Part shown: positions 18,024 through 27,446 of the stretch, piece after piece
Position numbering within the stretch: the stretch's first letter is position 1
How the letters are laid out: each line of letters opens with the position of its first letter
Assembly: GCF_024204665.1 (NCBI RefSeq)
Contig: NZ_CP100355.1
Location: 2,337,451 to 2,401,450 of the forward strand
Length of the DNA stretch: 64,000 bases
Source: Natronosalvus rutilus
Lineage (GTDB): Archaea > Halobacteriota > Halobacteria > Halobacteriales > Natrialbaceae
Reading direction: 5' to 3'
The notes under the pieces: generated by a model
Databases searched by the model: none
What the model was told of the DNA's origin: nothing
What the model saw: the letters and a program-made list of their open reading frames with translations, nothing else
Translations under genes and position numbers: made by a program

Positions 18024-18262
18024 ATGACAGTCAGGAATCCACTATTGTTTCTATACCAAAAGACTTCGAAACCCATAGTATTGATCTCTGGAGATCAGTC
18101 TCGAGCACCCGCCCAAACCCGTCTCCCACCGTTCGACGGTAGATTCTCCCCGATACGAAGGAGGGCAGAAGAACGGTCGGACACGTCGCTGAGCACAAGC
18201 CCGCCCGAATGTGTGCGTGGCTAAACGGGACCTTGAAGTACGCCTCGAGGCCATACTCGAGT

Positions 18263-18478
18263 ATGAACCATCGTCAGCGGACGATCACCGCCGTCCTGTG
18301 GATCAGCGTCGCGGGCGTGATGGCGATTACACTCGAGCCGTCGGTTCCCACGGATCTTGCGGAGGCCGCCCGCCTGTTCGTCGTCGTTCTGGCGCTCGGT
18401 CTCGCGGGCGTGTACCTCTTCGATCCCTGGGGGCTGATTAGCCGAACGCACCAGATCGGGAAATCGGGCGAGCCTTAG
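18263..18478 (+). CDS. small two-helix membrane protein
   Basis: 71 aa from the ATG at 18263 (MNHRQRTITAVLWISVAGVM). Two hydrophobic helices, about residues 7-24 and 33-53, and a short soluble tail. No family recognised. It is followed 22 nt later by an acetyltransferase gene in the same direction, so the two may be co-transcribed. Together with the hairpin and tRNA fragment, the preceding 365 bp (17898-18262) hold nothing else that I can support. Confidence 0.65.
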   Translation: MNHRQRTITAVLWISVAGVMAITLEPSVPTDLAEAARLFVVVLALGLAGVYLFDPWGLISRTHQIGKSGEP

Positions 18479-18500
18479 CCCCTCGCGACCATCGGCGGGT

Positions 18501-19046
18501 ATGGACACGACCGTCGAGCCGACGATCCGACCGTACAGCCCGACGACCGACGCGGACGACCTCTGGGCGCTCAAACAAGCGTTCGAACTGGGACTTGGCG
18601 AGGGAACGGGCGACGACGGGAAATCCGAGCGGTACGAATCGAAGCTCACCGACGCCTACCGCGAGGGCTACCTCGAGTGGGTCGAACGCTGTCGGGACGA
18701 GGAGCCAGAGGCGGTGACGGTCGCCGCCGTCGAGCCGGAATCGGTCGAGGAGAGAAATGAGCGGAAATCGACGCTCGTCGGCTATGTCTTCGTCCTTCCG
18801 GAGTCGCTCGCGTACATCTGGGACGCGGCTATTCTCAACGAAATCTACGTCACTCCCGACGCGCGCGGGACCGGCGTCGCCGACGCGCTGATGGAGCGAG
18901 CGCTCGCGGTCGCCCGTGCCCAGGATCTGCCGCTCGAGCGACTCGTACTCGACGTCGACCGGGAAAACGACCGGGCGCAGGCGTTCTACGAGCGCCACGG
19001 GTTCGCCCACTGGGGCGAGATGGTCGCTCGAGAGCTTGGAGAATAA
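18501..19046 (+). CDS. GNAT family N-acetyltransferase
   Basis: 181 aa acetyl-CoA-dependent acyltransferase. The C-terminal half has the GNAT motif A region (NEIYVTPDARGTGVADALM, with the acetyl-CoA pyrophosphate loop RGTGVA) and motif B (NDRAQAFYERHGFAHWGEM), as in the RimI-like branch. The N-terminal half has a charged loop with ESVEERNERKS. The acceptor substrate (protein N-terminus or small molecule) is not evident. Confidence 0.88.
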   Translation: MDTTVEPTIRPYSPTTDADDLWALKQAFELGLGEGTGDDGKSERYESKLTDAYREGYLEWVERCRDEEPEAVTVAAVEPESVEERNERKSTLVGYVFVLPESLAYIWDAAILNEIYVTPDARGTGVADALMERALAVARAQDLPLERLVLDVDRENDRAQAFYERHGFAHWGEMVARELGE

Positions 19047-19052
19047 CGGCGG

Positions 19053-19733
19053 TCACGAAGCTCGAACGCCACCGCTAGCGCGGAGCCGAACGAGGGCGAC
19101 GGCGCCGAGCGCACCGAAGACGATTGGATAGCCGATGCCGGCGACGAGTATCGACTCGAGCGGCGAAGGCCGGATTACCGCACCCTCGATCGCGACCGTC
19201 GAGAGGAGCACGGCGACGATCGTGACGGCGAGGTAGCCGATGGCGACCATTGCGCCGTCGATCGCTGCCTCGGTGATCGACTCGAGACGCTCGAGTTGAT
19301 CGTATGCGCAGTACGCGCCGGCCAGCGCGATGACGAGCGGTGGAATCAGCAGGAGGAGCCACTCGGCGCCGCTTCCGTCGAGGACGACGTTCTGTTCCGG
19401 CGGCAAGAGTCTGAAGAGCCCGCGCCGCGGCACCTCGGTCGCCACCCCGTGGGCGTTGAGGTAGGTCCAGGCGACCAGTTCGGCGGTGAGCGTCTCGCCC
19501 GCAGCGGACTCGAGGACGTCGGTTCGGAGGTCGGCGCGAATCGACTCGCGAGCCAGCCCGTAAGTGACCGCGTAGCCGGCGACCCAGGCGAGGGCGCCGG
19601 CGACCACGCCCAGAAACAATGGGCGAAGGTCCCCCGCTGCGTCCGGCTCGTCCGTACTCGTTCCGGTCCCGTCGCTGGCCGCGTCGTTTTCGCTCGACGC
19701 CTCGACGCTCGAGTCCGGTATCGCGTTCGTCAT
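19053..19733 (-). CDS. conserved multi-pass membrane protein
   Basis: 226 aa. A Ser/Asp-rich disordered N-terminus of about 35 residues is followed by roughly four membrane helices (LFLGVVAGALAWVAGYAVTY; WLLLLIPPLVIALAGAYCAY; and two near residues 165-215). The region between helices 1 and 2 is extracellular and polar. No catalytic motif and no family I can name; seems haloarchaea-specific. Convergent with the acetyltransferase gene, 6 bp away. Confidence 0.72.
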   Translation of the reverse strand: MTNAIPDSSVEASSENDAASDGTGTSTDEPDAAGDLRPLFLGVVAGALAWVAGYAVTYGLARESIRADLRTDVLESAAGETLTAELVAWTYLNAHGVATEVPRRGLFRLLPPEQNVVLDGSGAEWLLLLIPPLVIALAGAYCAYDQLERLESITEAAIDGAMVAIGYLAVTIVAVLLSTVAIEGAVIRPSPLESILVAGIGYPIVFGALGAVALVRLRASGGVRAS

Positions 19734-19882
19734 CTCGAGTTCCCTGAGCGTACTGTTTGTGGGAGCGACCTAAACTTTCTTCATCCTTCGTCGACTATCT
19801 CGGTCGTCCTGGCTGGTGCCTTCGACGTCGCTCACTCGGTCATCGTCACTCACCGAGCAACGACGTTCACTCGAGTACCACC

Positions 19883-20497
19883 TCACTCACGAACCGTATA
19901 CGCCGTTTCGGGACGATTCGTCTCCCATGCCTCGGCGGTGATCGTGTACCGGTGCAGGTCGCGGATCTCGCCATCGAGTGGCACCCAGTTTCGCAACACC
20001 CCGTCGTACGTCCCCCCGTACCGCTCGACGTACTTCTCGATCGCCCGCTCCGACTTTGCGTTGCCTTTCAGGTAGCCCACGGAGACCACCTCGAGGTCGA
20101 GGCGGTCGAACGCGATAGCCATGGTCGCCGCAGCGCGCTCGCTCGAGTAGCCGCGTCCCCAGAACGGTTTGCGGAGCCAGAGGCCGAGTCGGGCGGTGCG
20201 CTTCTCCCAGAGCGGGATGAGGCTAGCGACGCCGGCGAACTCCCCGGCGGCGGGTTCGCCCTTGAGTGGATAGATCGCCCAGTTCGCTCGCGTATCATCG
20301 TTCCACCCCTCTTCGGACTCGAGGAGGTACTCGCGAGCATCGTTCGGCGTCTCGTGGACGTCGGTCGTGAGGTGCGTGGCGACCGCCCCGAAGTCAGTGG
20401 CCGGGTTCGTGTACTCGTACAGCTCGAGGGGCGCGATCGTGTCGGTCGTCAAGGGCTCGAACCGAAGTCGATCGGTTTCGAACGTCTCGGGGAACAT
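19883..20497 (-). CDS. RimJ/RimL-type GNAT acetyltransferase
   Basis: 204 aa. The N-terminus ETFETDRLRFEPLT is typical of the RimJ/RimL branch, which acetylates ribosomal protein or peptide alpha-amino groups or antibiotics. The acetyl-CoA site is in LWLRKPFWGRGYSSERAAAT, followed by VSVGYLKGNAKSERAIEKYV. The C-terminal strand pattern is complete. It is monocistronic, and nothing nearby identifies the acceptor. Confidence 0.88.
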   Translation of the reverse strand: MFPETFETDRLRFEPLTTDTIAPLELYEYTNPATDFGAVATHLTTDVHETPNDAREYLLESEEGWNDDTRANWAIYPLKGEPAAGEFAGVASLIPLWEKRTARLGLWLRKPFWGRGYSSERAAATMAIAFDRLDLEVVSVGYLKGNAKSERAIEKYVERYGGTYDGVLRNWVPLDGEIRDLHRYTITAEAWETNRPETAYTVRE

Positions 20498-20639
20498 TCG
20501 GCGAGACGTTCCGCGACGAGGACCGTCACTCTTTGGGCGTTATGTGAGTACGTGACGTTCCCGGATAGGGATTGCGCGACGTTCCAAAACAGCGGCTGTG
20601 CATTCCAGCTGACAGGTCCGTACGTCCCAGCGGACGGGA

Positions 20640-22307
20640 CTACTGCTCCGAGTTGTTCGCGGGTAATCGACGGCGGAGCCACTCGAGGACGAGTCCCCCG
20701 CTAACGAGTCCGGTACCGACGGTGAACCCGGGTGTGCCGTCTTCCTCGTCGTTAGACGAGCCGTTCTCGATGTCCGTCTTTTGGTGGGTATCGTCGAATG
20801 CGGCGCCGTCGGTGTCGTCCTCGCGCGTCCCATCGTCGGTTTCGGTAGCGTTCGACGAATGGTCGGCGTCCGTAGTGTCGCTGTCGCCGCTTTCGTCCGA
20901 CGCGACACCCTCGTTCGGCCTCGATTCGTGTTCATCGTCGGTGTCGCTCGCCTCGTCGCCGTCCATAGTGTCGACACCGGCCGCGTCGTCTTCGTCCCCG
21001 CCGAATTGGTCCGCGCCGACCTCCGTCGCTGGCTCGAGCGCGACGAGGCTCCCGTGCCCCGAGAGGTACACCGTTCCGTCACTGATCGCGTACGTGAGGT
21101 CGGGCCACCTCGCCTCGTGAGGGTCCTCGAGTCCGACGGCTGCTAACGGTAACGACCACTGCTCGAGGCCGGTCTCGATGTCGACTCCGAAGATGGCGGG
21201 GTCCCCGTCGGCAGGGTGGTACGGAACGACGACCGTGCGGCCACCGATTGACGGTCGTCCCCACGCGTCCATCGACCCGCCGACGGTCCAGCTGTGGTCG
21301 GTCTCGTAGTTGTACGCGTAGACGCCGTGTCGCTCGGCACTGACTCTGACGGTGTCAGTCGCCGCGAGTGGGAACCGCAACTCGACTCGCTCGAGGACCG
21401 CTCCGTCGTTGGCATCGAGGACCAGGCACACTTCTTCCTCCCCCTCGTCGCTGTCACCGTCGACGCCCTCGTCGTCACCGTCGTCGACGTCACTATCGCC
21501 GCCGTCGCCGAGCCACGCCACGTAGAGGCGGTCTTCAGTCGCCACGATTGAGGGAAGTCCCTCGCCTCTCGAGGGAGTCTCCTCCTGGACGACCCACACC
21601 GGCTCCCCCGACTCGGCGTCGAGCGCGACGAAACCGGCGTCGCCAACGGCGGCATACACGAGATCGTTCGCGACGGCGACTGGAATCGAAACGAACGACG
21701 CAACGTCGGCATCCTGTCGCTCGAGGTCGACCCCACTCCGTCGCCACTGGGGACTCCCGTCGTCGGCGTCGAGCGAGCGAAGAGCGCCGTCGACAACCAC
21801 GTAGATCGATCCGTCGACGACGGTCGGACTTGGGATCTTGCCGTTCGTTCGGAACGACATCGACCAGATGGTATCGCCGCTGTCGGCATCGAGCGCCGTC
21901 ACTCGGTCGCCAGCGACGTAGACGGTGTCGTCGACGACGGCAGGGGTTCCGTCGGCGCCGACGTCCTCTCGTACCCACTGGATGGACCCATCGCTGGCGG
22001 AGAGGGCGTGGACACCAGCCCCCGTCCGGAGGTAGACCGTACCATCGGCGACGACGACGTCGCCATCCTGCTCGTATTCCCAGGCGACCGTCTCGGGCGC
22101 TGGAAATCGACTCGAGTCCGAGAGGGCGGCGGTGTTTCCAGGGGTGCCGTGGTAGGACGTCCAGTGATCGGCGTCCGCAGACGTCACCGCCATCGGGACC
22201 GTCGACTTCGCATGGGCCCCGCCGCTCGTTTTAGCCGCACCGAGGAAACTGCCGATGACGAGCGAGGCACCGAGAGCCATCACGGTCCGCCTGGGCCAGA
22301 GGGACAT
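20640..22307 (-). CDS. exported PQQ-type beta-propeller protein
   Basis: 555 aa. An N-terminal hydrophobic signal (RRTVMALGASLVIGSFLGAA) precedes about seven propeller blades of the PQQ-binding-like repeat (ALSASDGSIQWVRE, ALDADSGDTIWSM, SLDADDGSPQWRR, ALDAESGEPVWVV and others). The C-terminal third is a Ser/Asp/Glu/Thr-rich linker followed by a membrane helix (VGTGLVSGGLVLEWLRRRL), an archaeal cell-surface anchor pattern. Likely cell-surface binding or BamB-like assembly role; no enzyme residues are visible. Two acidic stretches interrupt blades. Confidence 0.82.
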   Translation of the reverse strand: MSLWPRRTVMALGASLVIGSFLGAAKTSGGAHAKSTVPMAVTSADADHWTSYHGTPGNTAALSDSSRFPAPETVAWEYEQDGDVVVADGTVYLRTGAGVHALSASDGSIQWVREDVGADGTPAVVDDTVYVAGDRVTALDADSGDTIWSMSFRTNGKIPSPTVVDGSIYVVVDGALRSLDADDGSPQWRRSGVDLERQDADVASFVSIPVAVANDLVYAAVGDAGFVALDAESGEPVWVVQEETPSRGEGLPSIVATEDRLYVAWLGDGGDSDVDDGDDEGVDGDSDEGEEEVCLVLDANDGAVLERVELRFPLAATDTVRVSAERHGVYAYNYETDHSWTVGGSMDAWGRPSIGGRTVVVPYHPADGDPAIFGVDIETGLEQWSLPLAAVGLEDPHEARWPDLTYAISDGTVYLSGHGSLVALEPATEVGADQFGGDEDDAAGVDTMDGDEASDTDDEHESRPNEGVASDESGDSDTTDADHSSNATETDDGTREDDTDGAAFDDTHQKTDIENGSSNDEEDGTPGFTVGTGLVSGGLVLEWLRRRLPANNSEQ

Positions 22308-22664
22308 AGTACCCTCGGCACCACCGGACCTCTTGCTTATTCTGCGTGTAAGTTCAGTTTCGGCGATGAAACGATGGTAATCGCTCCCTAGAGCACTCGA
22401 GAGACTGTTTCCTGTACCGTCCAGGCGTTCGTCCGAGATTCGGAGCGTTCGCCGGTCGAGGTGCCGTAACGTGCGGTTTCGAGCGGACGAGAACTCGGTT
22501 CGACAGTCGCACCACCTGCAAATATCGCCATCCGTCCGAACGAGCGTCGCCTCGAGTCTCGAGTGCCGTGGGTAGAGAGAAGGTGACGTCTCGCCTCGGC
22601 TGGAGACGGTCGTCGAGGGTGACGCTCCGCAACCACTAAACGCGACTCGTCCCTACCCTCGACA
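22308..22664. other. intergenic region between divergent genes
   Basis: 357 bp. ACTAAA at 22634-22639 is about 26-31 nt before the rfcL start and can serve as its TATA box. An AATAAGC on the minus strand about 28 nt before 22307 may serve the propeller gene. Short reading frames here lack codon bias and are not supported. Confidence 0.45.
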
Positions 22665-24281
22665 ATGAGCGACTGGACGGAAACGTACCGCCCGACGACG
22701 CTGTCGGAGGTACGGGGAAACGACAAGGCCCGCAACAAACTCGAGGAGTGGGCGAAGACGTGGGACGAGCACCGAAAGCCCGTCATCGTCCACGGCAGTC
22801 CGGGTATCGGGAAGACCTCGGCCGCCCACGCGCTGGCCAACGACATAGGCTGGCCGGTGATGGAACTCAACGCCAGCGACGACCGCCAGGCCGACGTCAT
22901 CAAGCGCGTCGCCGGCGAGGCCTCGAAGAGCGGCACGCTGACCGGCGGCAGCGGCGGTCGCCGCCTCGTCATCCTCGACGAGGCTGACAACTTCCACGGC
23001 AACGCCGACTACGGCGGTTCTCGAGAGGTCACGCGGGTAGTTAAGTCGGCCAGCCAGCCGATCGTCCTCGTGGCAAACGAGTTCTACGACATGAGCAACT
23101 CGCTGCGAAACTACTGTCAGACCATCGAGTTCCGCGACGTCTCGGCGCGCTCGATCGTCCCCGTCCTCCGGGACATCTGTCGACGCGAGGGCATCGAGTT
23201 CGAGGACGACGCCCTCCGCAAGATCGCCGACGCGACGAGCGGCGACCTTCGGTCCGCGGTCAACGACCTGCAGGCGGTCGCGGAGGGGAGCGAGCGTCTG
23301 ACAGTCGACGACGTCGTGACCGGCGAGCGCGACAGCACGGAAGGCATCTTTGACTTCCTCGACGCGCTCATCAAGGAGAAGGACGCCCACGGCGCCCTGT
23401 TGGCTGCCTACGACACCGACGAGACGCCCGACGACCTGTTGAACTGGGTCGAGGACAACGTCCCGAAGGACTACTCGGGTGGCGAACTCGCCGACGCCTA
23501 CGAGTTCATGAGCAACGCCGACCGCTGGCTGGGCCGGGTGCGCTCGACCCAGGACTACTCGTACTGGCGCTACGCGACCGACAACATCGCCGCCGGCGTC
23601 GCCGCCTCGAGGCGCGAGCCCAAAGGCGGGTGGACCCGGTACGGCCCGCCGAGTTACTGGTCGAAGCTCGGACGGACCCGCGGCACCCGGGACCGGCGCG
23701 ACGCCATCGCCCAGCGGATCGCCGACCGGGAGGGCGCGAGCATCGGCACCGTCCGCCGGGAGATCATGCCGTTCCTCTCGAGCATGACCCACCTCTGTCG
23801 AAATCGGGAGTTGACCGTCGCGATGGCGGCCGCCTACGACCTCGACGAGAAGGAGGTTTCGTTTATTACCGGGAGCGGCGCCGACACCAACAAGGTCGAG
23901 TCGATCGTCGAGGACGCCGCCGAACGCCAGGCCGAGGAGACGGTCTCGCACTCCGGATCCGCGTTTTTCGGTAGCGCGGACGCCGAGGACTCGAGCGACC
24001 TGGACGCCATGAGTGGGGAGGACGCCAGGAGCGACGACGGTTCGAGTGACGAGGTGGACTCGAGCGACGAATCTACGGATTCGGCGAACGCGTCGCTTCT
24101 CGACGTGGGGTCCTCGGCTTCGGACGCCGACGACGAGGCGACTTCGAGGAAGGGCACGAGTGGCGACTCGAGCGCAGCGGCCGACGATGGTGCGTCGGAT
24201 GCCGACGAGAGCGACGAGAGCGACGAGAACAAAGACGACGAAGACGACGATGGACAGTCGGGCCTATCAGACTTTTTCTAG
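22665..24281 (+). CDS. rfcL: replication factor C large subunit (clamp loader)
   Basis: Loads the PCNA clamp at primer-template junctions with RfcS. 538 aa. Walker A GSPGIGKTSAA, Walker B LVILDEADNF and the sensor regions of clamp-loader AAA+ ATPases are intact; a C-terminal collar domain follows. The last ~110 residues are a highly acidic disordered tail ending GQSGLSDFF, a canonical PCNA-interacting box (QxxLxxFF). No intein. Leaderless start supported by a TATA-like box. Confidence 0.96.
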   Translation: MSDWTETYRPTTLSEVRGNDKARNKLEEWAKTWDEHRKPVIVHGSPGIGKTSAAHALANDIGWPVMELNASDDRQADVIKRVAGEASKSGTLTGGSGGRRLVILDEADNFHGNADYGGSREVTRVVKSASQPIVLVANEFYDMSNSLRNYCQTIEFRDVSARSIVPVLRDICRREGIEFEDDALRKIADATSGDLRSAVNDLQAVAEGSERLTVDDVVTGERDSTEGIFDFLDALIKEKDAHGALLAAYDTDETPDDLLNWVEDNVPKDYSGGELADAYEFMSNADRWLGRVRSTQDYSYWRYATDNIAAGVAASRREPKGGWTRYGPPSYWSKLGRTRGTRDRRDAIAQRIADREGASIGTVRREIMPFLSSMTHLCRNRELTVAMAAAYDLDEKEVSFITGSGADTNKVESIVEDAAERQAEETVSHSGSAFFGSADAEDSSDLDAMSGEDARSDDGSSDEVDSSDESTDSANASLLDVGSSASDADDEATSRKGTSGDSSAAADDGASDADESDESDENKDDEDDDGQSGLSDFF

Positions 24282-24366
24282 CCGCTAAACCGCTCGGGTG
24301 TGCGGTTCTCGAGGGATAGTGCGAGCCTCGAGGACGAAAGTGAACCTCGAGGACGATACGATTCGT

Positions 24367-25713
24367 CTACAGGAGGTCGAGGGCTTCGCCCGCGTCCTGG
24401 AACGCCTCGAGGCAGGCGACGAGATCATCGCGGGTATGGGCGGCCGTCGGGAGCGCGTAGACGTACCCCTCCCGAACTTCGTTCCTGGACGCGTGTCCTC
24501 CAGACCTCGTACGAACGGGGGCGGAAACGATCACGCCCCGGTCGCGAAGGTCGTTCGCCAGGGCTCGGGCCACGTCCCGCGTCTCGACGTAGACCGGTAG
24601 GATCTGTGAATCGCCGTCGACCTCGTAGCCCATCGTCAGCAGGCCGTCGCGGAGACGCGTGACGTTCTCCCAGAGGGATTCGCGGTGGTCGCCGTGTTTC
24701 GAGAGGTGGAGCGCCTCGCTCGCCGCCGCGGCCGCCATTGGGGTGAGACCCGTCGACTCGACGAATGGCGGCGCACGAGCGGCCAGCCACTCGATTAACG
24801 CGTCGTCGCCCGCGACGTAGCCGCCCTGGCTGGCGAGCGCCGTCGAGAGCGCCCCCATCTGGATGTCGACGCGGTCGGCGAGACCCTCGGCTTGGACGAT
24901 CCCACCACCGCGGACGTAGAGGCCGGTCGCGTGACTCTCGTCGACCATGATCCAGGCGCCGACCGAGTCGGCGACGTCGCAGAGTTCCTCGAGTGGAGCG
25001 ACCCACCCGTCCTGGCTGAAGACCGAATCGGTGACGACGAGCCAGGATTCGTCGCCAGTGTCTGCGTCGGCGTTGGCGTTGGCCTTGGTGTCGGCGTCGG
25101 CATCAGTGTCGTCGCCGGCGTTGGTGTCAACGTCGACATCGGCGTTGGCGTCGGTATTCGATCTGGCCTCAGCGATAGCACGCCGCTCGAGAGCATCGTC
25201 CACCGCCTCGCGGAGAGCGTCGGGATCGCAGTGGCCGTACGGAACGACCTCGGTCCCGGCGAGCCGACAGCCGTCGAACGCGCTGACGTGGGTGTACTCG
25301 TCGACGAAGACGACGTCGGGCTCGAGGGCGGTGATCGTCCCGACGTTCGCAGCGTAGCCCGAGGAGAACGCGAGCGCGCGATCCGTCTCGAAGGTTTCGG
25401 CGAGCAGTCGCTCGAGGTCGTGGTGGACCATCGTGTCGCCCGTCGTGAGTCGGCTTCCCCCGGATCCGGTCCCGACGGTGGCGGCGGCCTGTCGCGCGGC
25501 GTTCTGGACTCGCTGGTTCGCGGTCAACCCCAGGTAGTTGTTCGAGCCGAACACGAGCAATTCGTCGGCCTCGAGGACCGGAAGGCCGCCTCTCGGTGGT
25601 TCGGAAACGTAGCCGCGGGAATCGATTCGGTCGGCCGGCGCGAGCGAGCACCGCCGGTCGGCGTCGGCCTGAAACGTCAATTGCTCCTCGAGATCGAACC
25701 CACGGTCTGCCAT
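24367..25713 (-). CDS. 8-amino-7-oxononanoate synthase-like protein, PLP lysine replaced
   Basis: 448 aa member of the alpha-oxoamine synthase family (BioF, biotin synthesis from pimeloyl thioester and Ala). Family motifs present: FGSNNYLGLT, GTGSGGSRLTTG, SSGYAANVG and MVDESHATG. However, where the family has TLSKALASQGGY with the PLP-binding Lys, this protein reads GALSTALASQGGY: Thr291 replaces Lys (an ACG codon; AAG would differ by one base). An in-frame acidic low-complexity insertion (about 25051-25158, Asp/Ala/Asn repeats) lies before the PLP domain. The start at 25713 follows a TATA-like GTAAAAT. It may therefore be non-catalytic, or the sequence may carry an error. Confidence 0.8.
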   Translation of the reverse strand: MADRGFDLEEQLTFQADADRRCSLAPADRIDSRGYVSEPPRGGLPVLEADELLVFGSNNYLGLTANQRVQNAARQAAATVGTGSGGSRLTTGDTMVHHDLERLLAETFETDRALAFSSGYAANVGTITALEPDVVFVDEYTHVSAFDGCRLAGTEVVPYGHCDPDALREAVDDALERRAIAEARSNTDANADVDVDTNAGDDTDADADTKANANADADTGDESWLVVTDSVFSQDGWVAPLEELCDVADSVGAWIMVDESHATGLYVRGGGIVQAEGLADRVDIQMGALSTALASQGGYVAGDDALIEWLAARAPPFVESTGLTPMAAAAASEALHLSKHGDHRESLWENVTRLRDGLLTMGYEVDGDSQILPVYVETRDVARALANDLRDRGVIVSAPVRTRSGGHASRNEVREGYVYALPTAAHTRDDLVACLEAFQDAGEALDLL

Positions 25714-25952
25714 CTGCCTGAACCGTGACGACCACCGGATTTTACTCTCACGATTCCCGATTTGGCCCGTCGAGTGCGCCAACCGCGTTGCGTACCTTGA
25801 TTTCCCATCCGTTTTCGCATCTCGTGTATCGATACGTATACTTCAGAAATCGACCGCTGACGTTCGAAACGAGGATCGAATATCACACTTCAGTGACTGT
25901 TAATATTCCAAAGTTTAATGCCGATTGATAATCTATTCGGACAGAAGAGCAC

Positions 25953-26906
25953 ATGACCGATAGTACGACCGATGAAAAATCGAGGGAGGGGGATTTCGAT
26001 ATCGGTCCGAGCATGGACGAGCTCTTCGGGGAAATCGAAGACGACTCGGCCGACGAGGAGCCGGTTGACCCCGACGAGACGGCCCACGGTGACGGCGTCG
26101 AAGACGTGACTGCCGCCGACCTCTTCAGTCAGCTTCGCGACGAGGCCGCCGCCGACCCCGGGATGGACGAGGTTCTCGAGGACGAGAGCCCCGAGGAGAT
26201 CATCGCGAGCGCCGACGAGGACGACGAGCCGGATCACGACGTCGACGACGAGCTGGTCGACGAGGGCGCGCTCGACGACCTGTTGCTCACCGGTCGGACG
26301 CGATCCGACGAGTTCCTCTGGATCGACAGCGGTGACGACTCGTCTTCCGTGGACGACGGCGATTCGGGAGCGACGGAAACGGAATCGATCCAGGGAACAG
26401 ATGGGGCCGAGGACGATTCCGAGTCCGTGTCCGAACCTGAATCCGAGTTGGAATCTGGATCCGAGCCCGAACCTGAAACTGAATCCGGGTTCGTGGTCGA
26501 GGACGAGGGTGAGGGCGAGGGCGCGGACATGGGCGAAGCCGATGTCGATGTCGACGATAACGTCGAACACGAGGACGATTCCGCCTCCGGATTCGAGGCA
26601 GAGTCCAAACCCGAAGCCGAGCGGGCCGAGTCAGTCGACGAACCGGACAGCGTCAGTGACGTTGGCGACGCCGACGACGATGACGAGAGCGCTCCCGAAC
26701 CAGACACCACCCCTCGAGCCGGGCGCGTCGACTACTCCCTCGAGTCGACCGCGTCAGACGAGGAGTCGACATCAGGCGAGGAGTCCGCACTCGTCGTCTC
26801 TGACGCCGAATCGACGGAAACGGACCTCGTTCCGACGGACGACGGAGACGAGGACGAGGACTCGAGCGGCTTCCTGGGCTGGCTCCGTTCGAAACTTCCG
26901 TTCTGA
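25953..26906 (+). CDS. highly acidic, mostly disordered protein with conserved C-terminal peptide
   Basis: 317 aa, function unknown. Residues 15-130 are acidic but partly ordered (FDIGPSMDELFGEIED; ADLFSQLRDEAA; LDDLLLTGRTRSDEFLWID), the middle ~170 residues are Ser/Asp/Glu/Pro repeats, and the last residues are SSGFLGWLRSKLPF, an amphipathic, basic-aromatic tail unlike the rest. That arrangement suggests a tethered peptide that binds membrane or a partner. The next gene, thioredoxin, follows 63 bp later in the same direction. Confidence 0.7.
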   Translation: MTDSTTDEKSREGDFDIGPSMDELFGEIEDDSADEEPVDPDETAHGDGVEDVTAADLFSQLRDEAAADPGMDEVLEDESPEEIIASADEDDEPDHDVDDELVDEGALDDLLLTGRTRSDEFLWIDSGDDSSSVDDGDSGATETESIQGTDGAEDDSESVSEPESELESGSEPEPETESGFVVEDEGEGEGADMGEADVDVDDNVEHEDDSASGFEAESKPEAERAESVDEPDSVSDVGDADDDDESAPEPDTTPRAGRVDYSLESTASDEESTSGEESALVVSDAESTETDLVPTDDGDEDEDSSGFLGWLRSKLPF

Positions 26907-26969
26907 CGGACGCTTCGAGCAGCTCGAGCACAGCGAAATCGTTTTTGACGCGGCGAACGAGCGAGACGT

Positions 26970-27395
26970 ATGAGCACCGACGACGAGACGAATCCGGAAG
27001 GAGACGACGAACTCGAGCGCATACGCGAACGCAAGATCGAGGAACTGAAGGCGAAAGCCGAACAGGACCACCAGCACGCATCGAGTCCGGACCAGCCGAT
27101 CGCCGTCGAGAGCCAGTCGCACTTCGAGCAGGTGCTACAGGAACACGGTCGCGTGCTCGTCGACTTCTACGCCGACTGGTGTGGTCCCTGTCAGATGCTC
27201 GCGCCCGTCCTCGACCGACTCGCCGCCGAAACGTCGGGAACGATCGCGAAAGTTGACACCGAGGCGCTCCCGGGGGTCGCCCAGCAGTACGGCGTCCGCG
27301 GGCTCCCGACGTTGATCCTCTTCGAGAACGGCCAGCCCGCCAAACAGCTGGTGGGGATGCAGGAGGAATCGACGTTGCGCGGGCTGCTCGAGTAG
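26970..27395 (+). CDS. thioredoxin
   Basis: 141 aa thiol-disulfide oxidoreductase. Active site WCGPCQ with the buried Asp before it (LVDFYADWCGPC) and cis-Pro loop RGLPTLILF are intact. An extra N-terminal ~45 residues, charged and probably coiled coil (DDELERIRERKIEELKAKAEQ), precedes the fold. TTTTTG about 24-31 nt before the ATG fits a leaderless promoter. The substrate protein is not indicated by neighbours. Confidence 0.93.
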   Translation: MSTDDETNPEGDDELERIRERKIEELKAKAEQDHQHASSPDQPIAVESQSHFEQVLQEHGRVLVDFYADWCGPCQMLAPVLDRLAAETSGTIAKVDTEALPGVAQQYGVRGLPTLILFENGQPAKQLVGMQEESTLRGLLE

Positions 27396-27446
27396 CTCTG
27401 GTCGGGTTCAAGGACTCCCGCTCCAGGCGGACGGCAGACTCGGCGA

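Noticed and set aside
22388-23002. Minus-strand frame over the rfcL 5' region
   Set aside because: Overlaps a confident gene and has poor codon bias.
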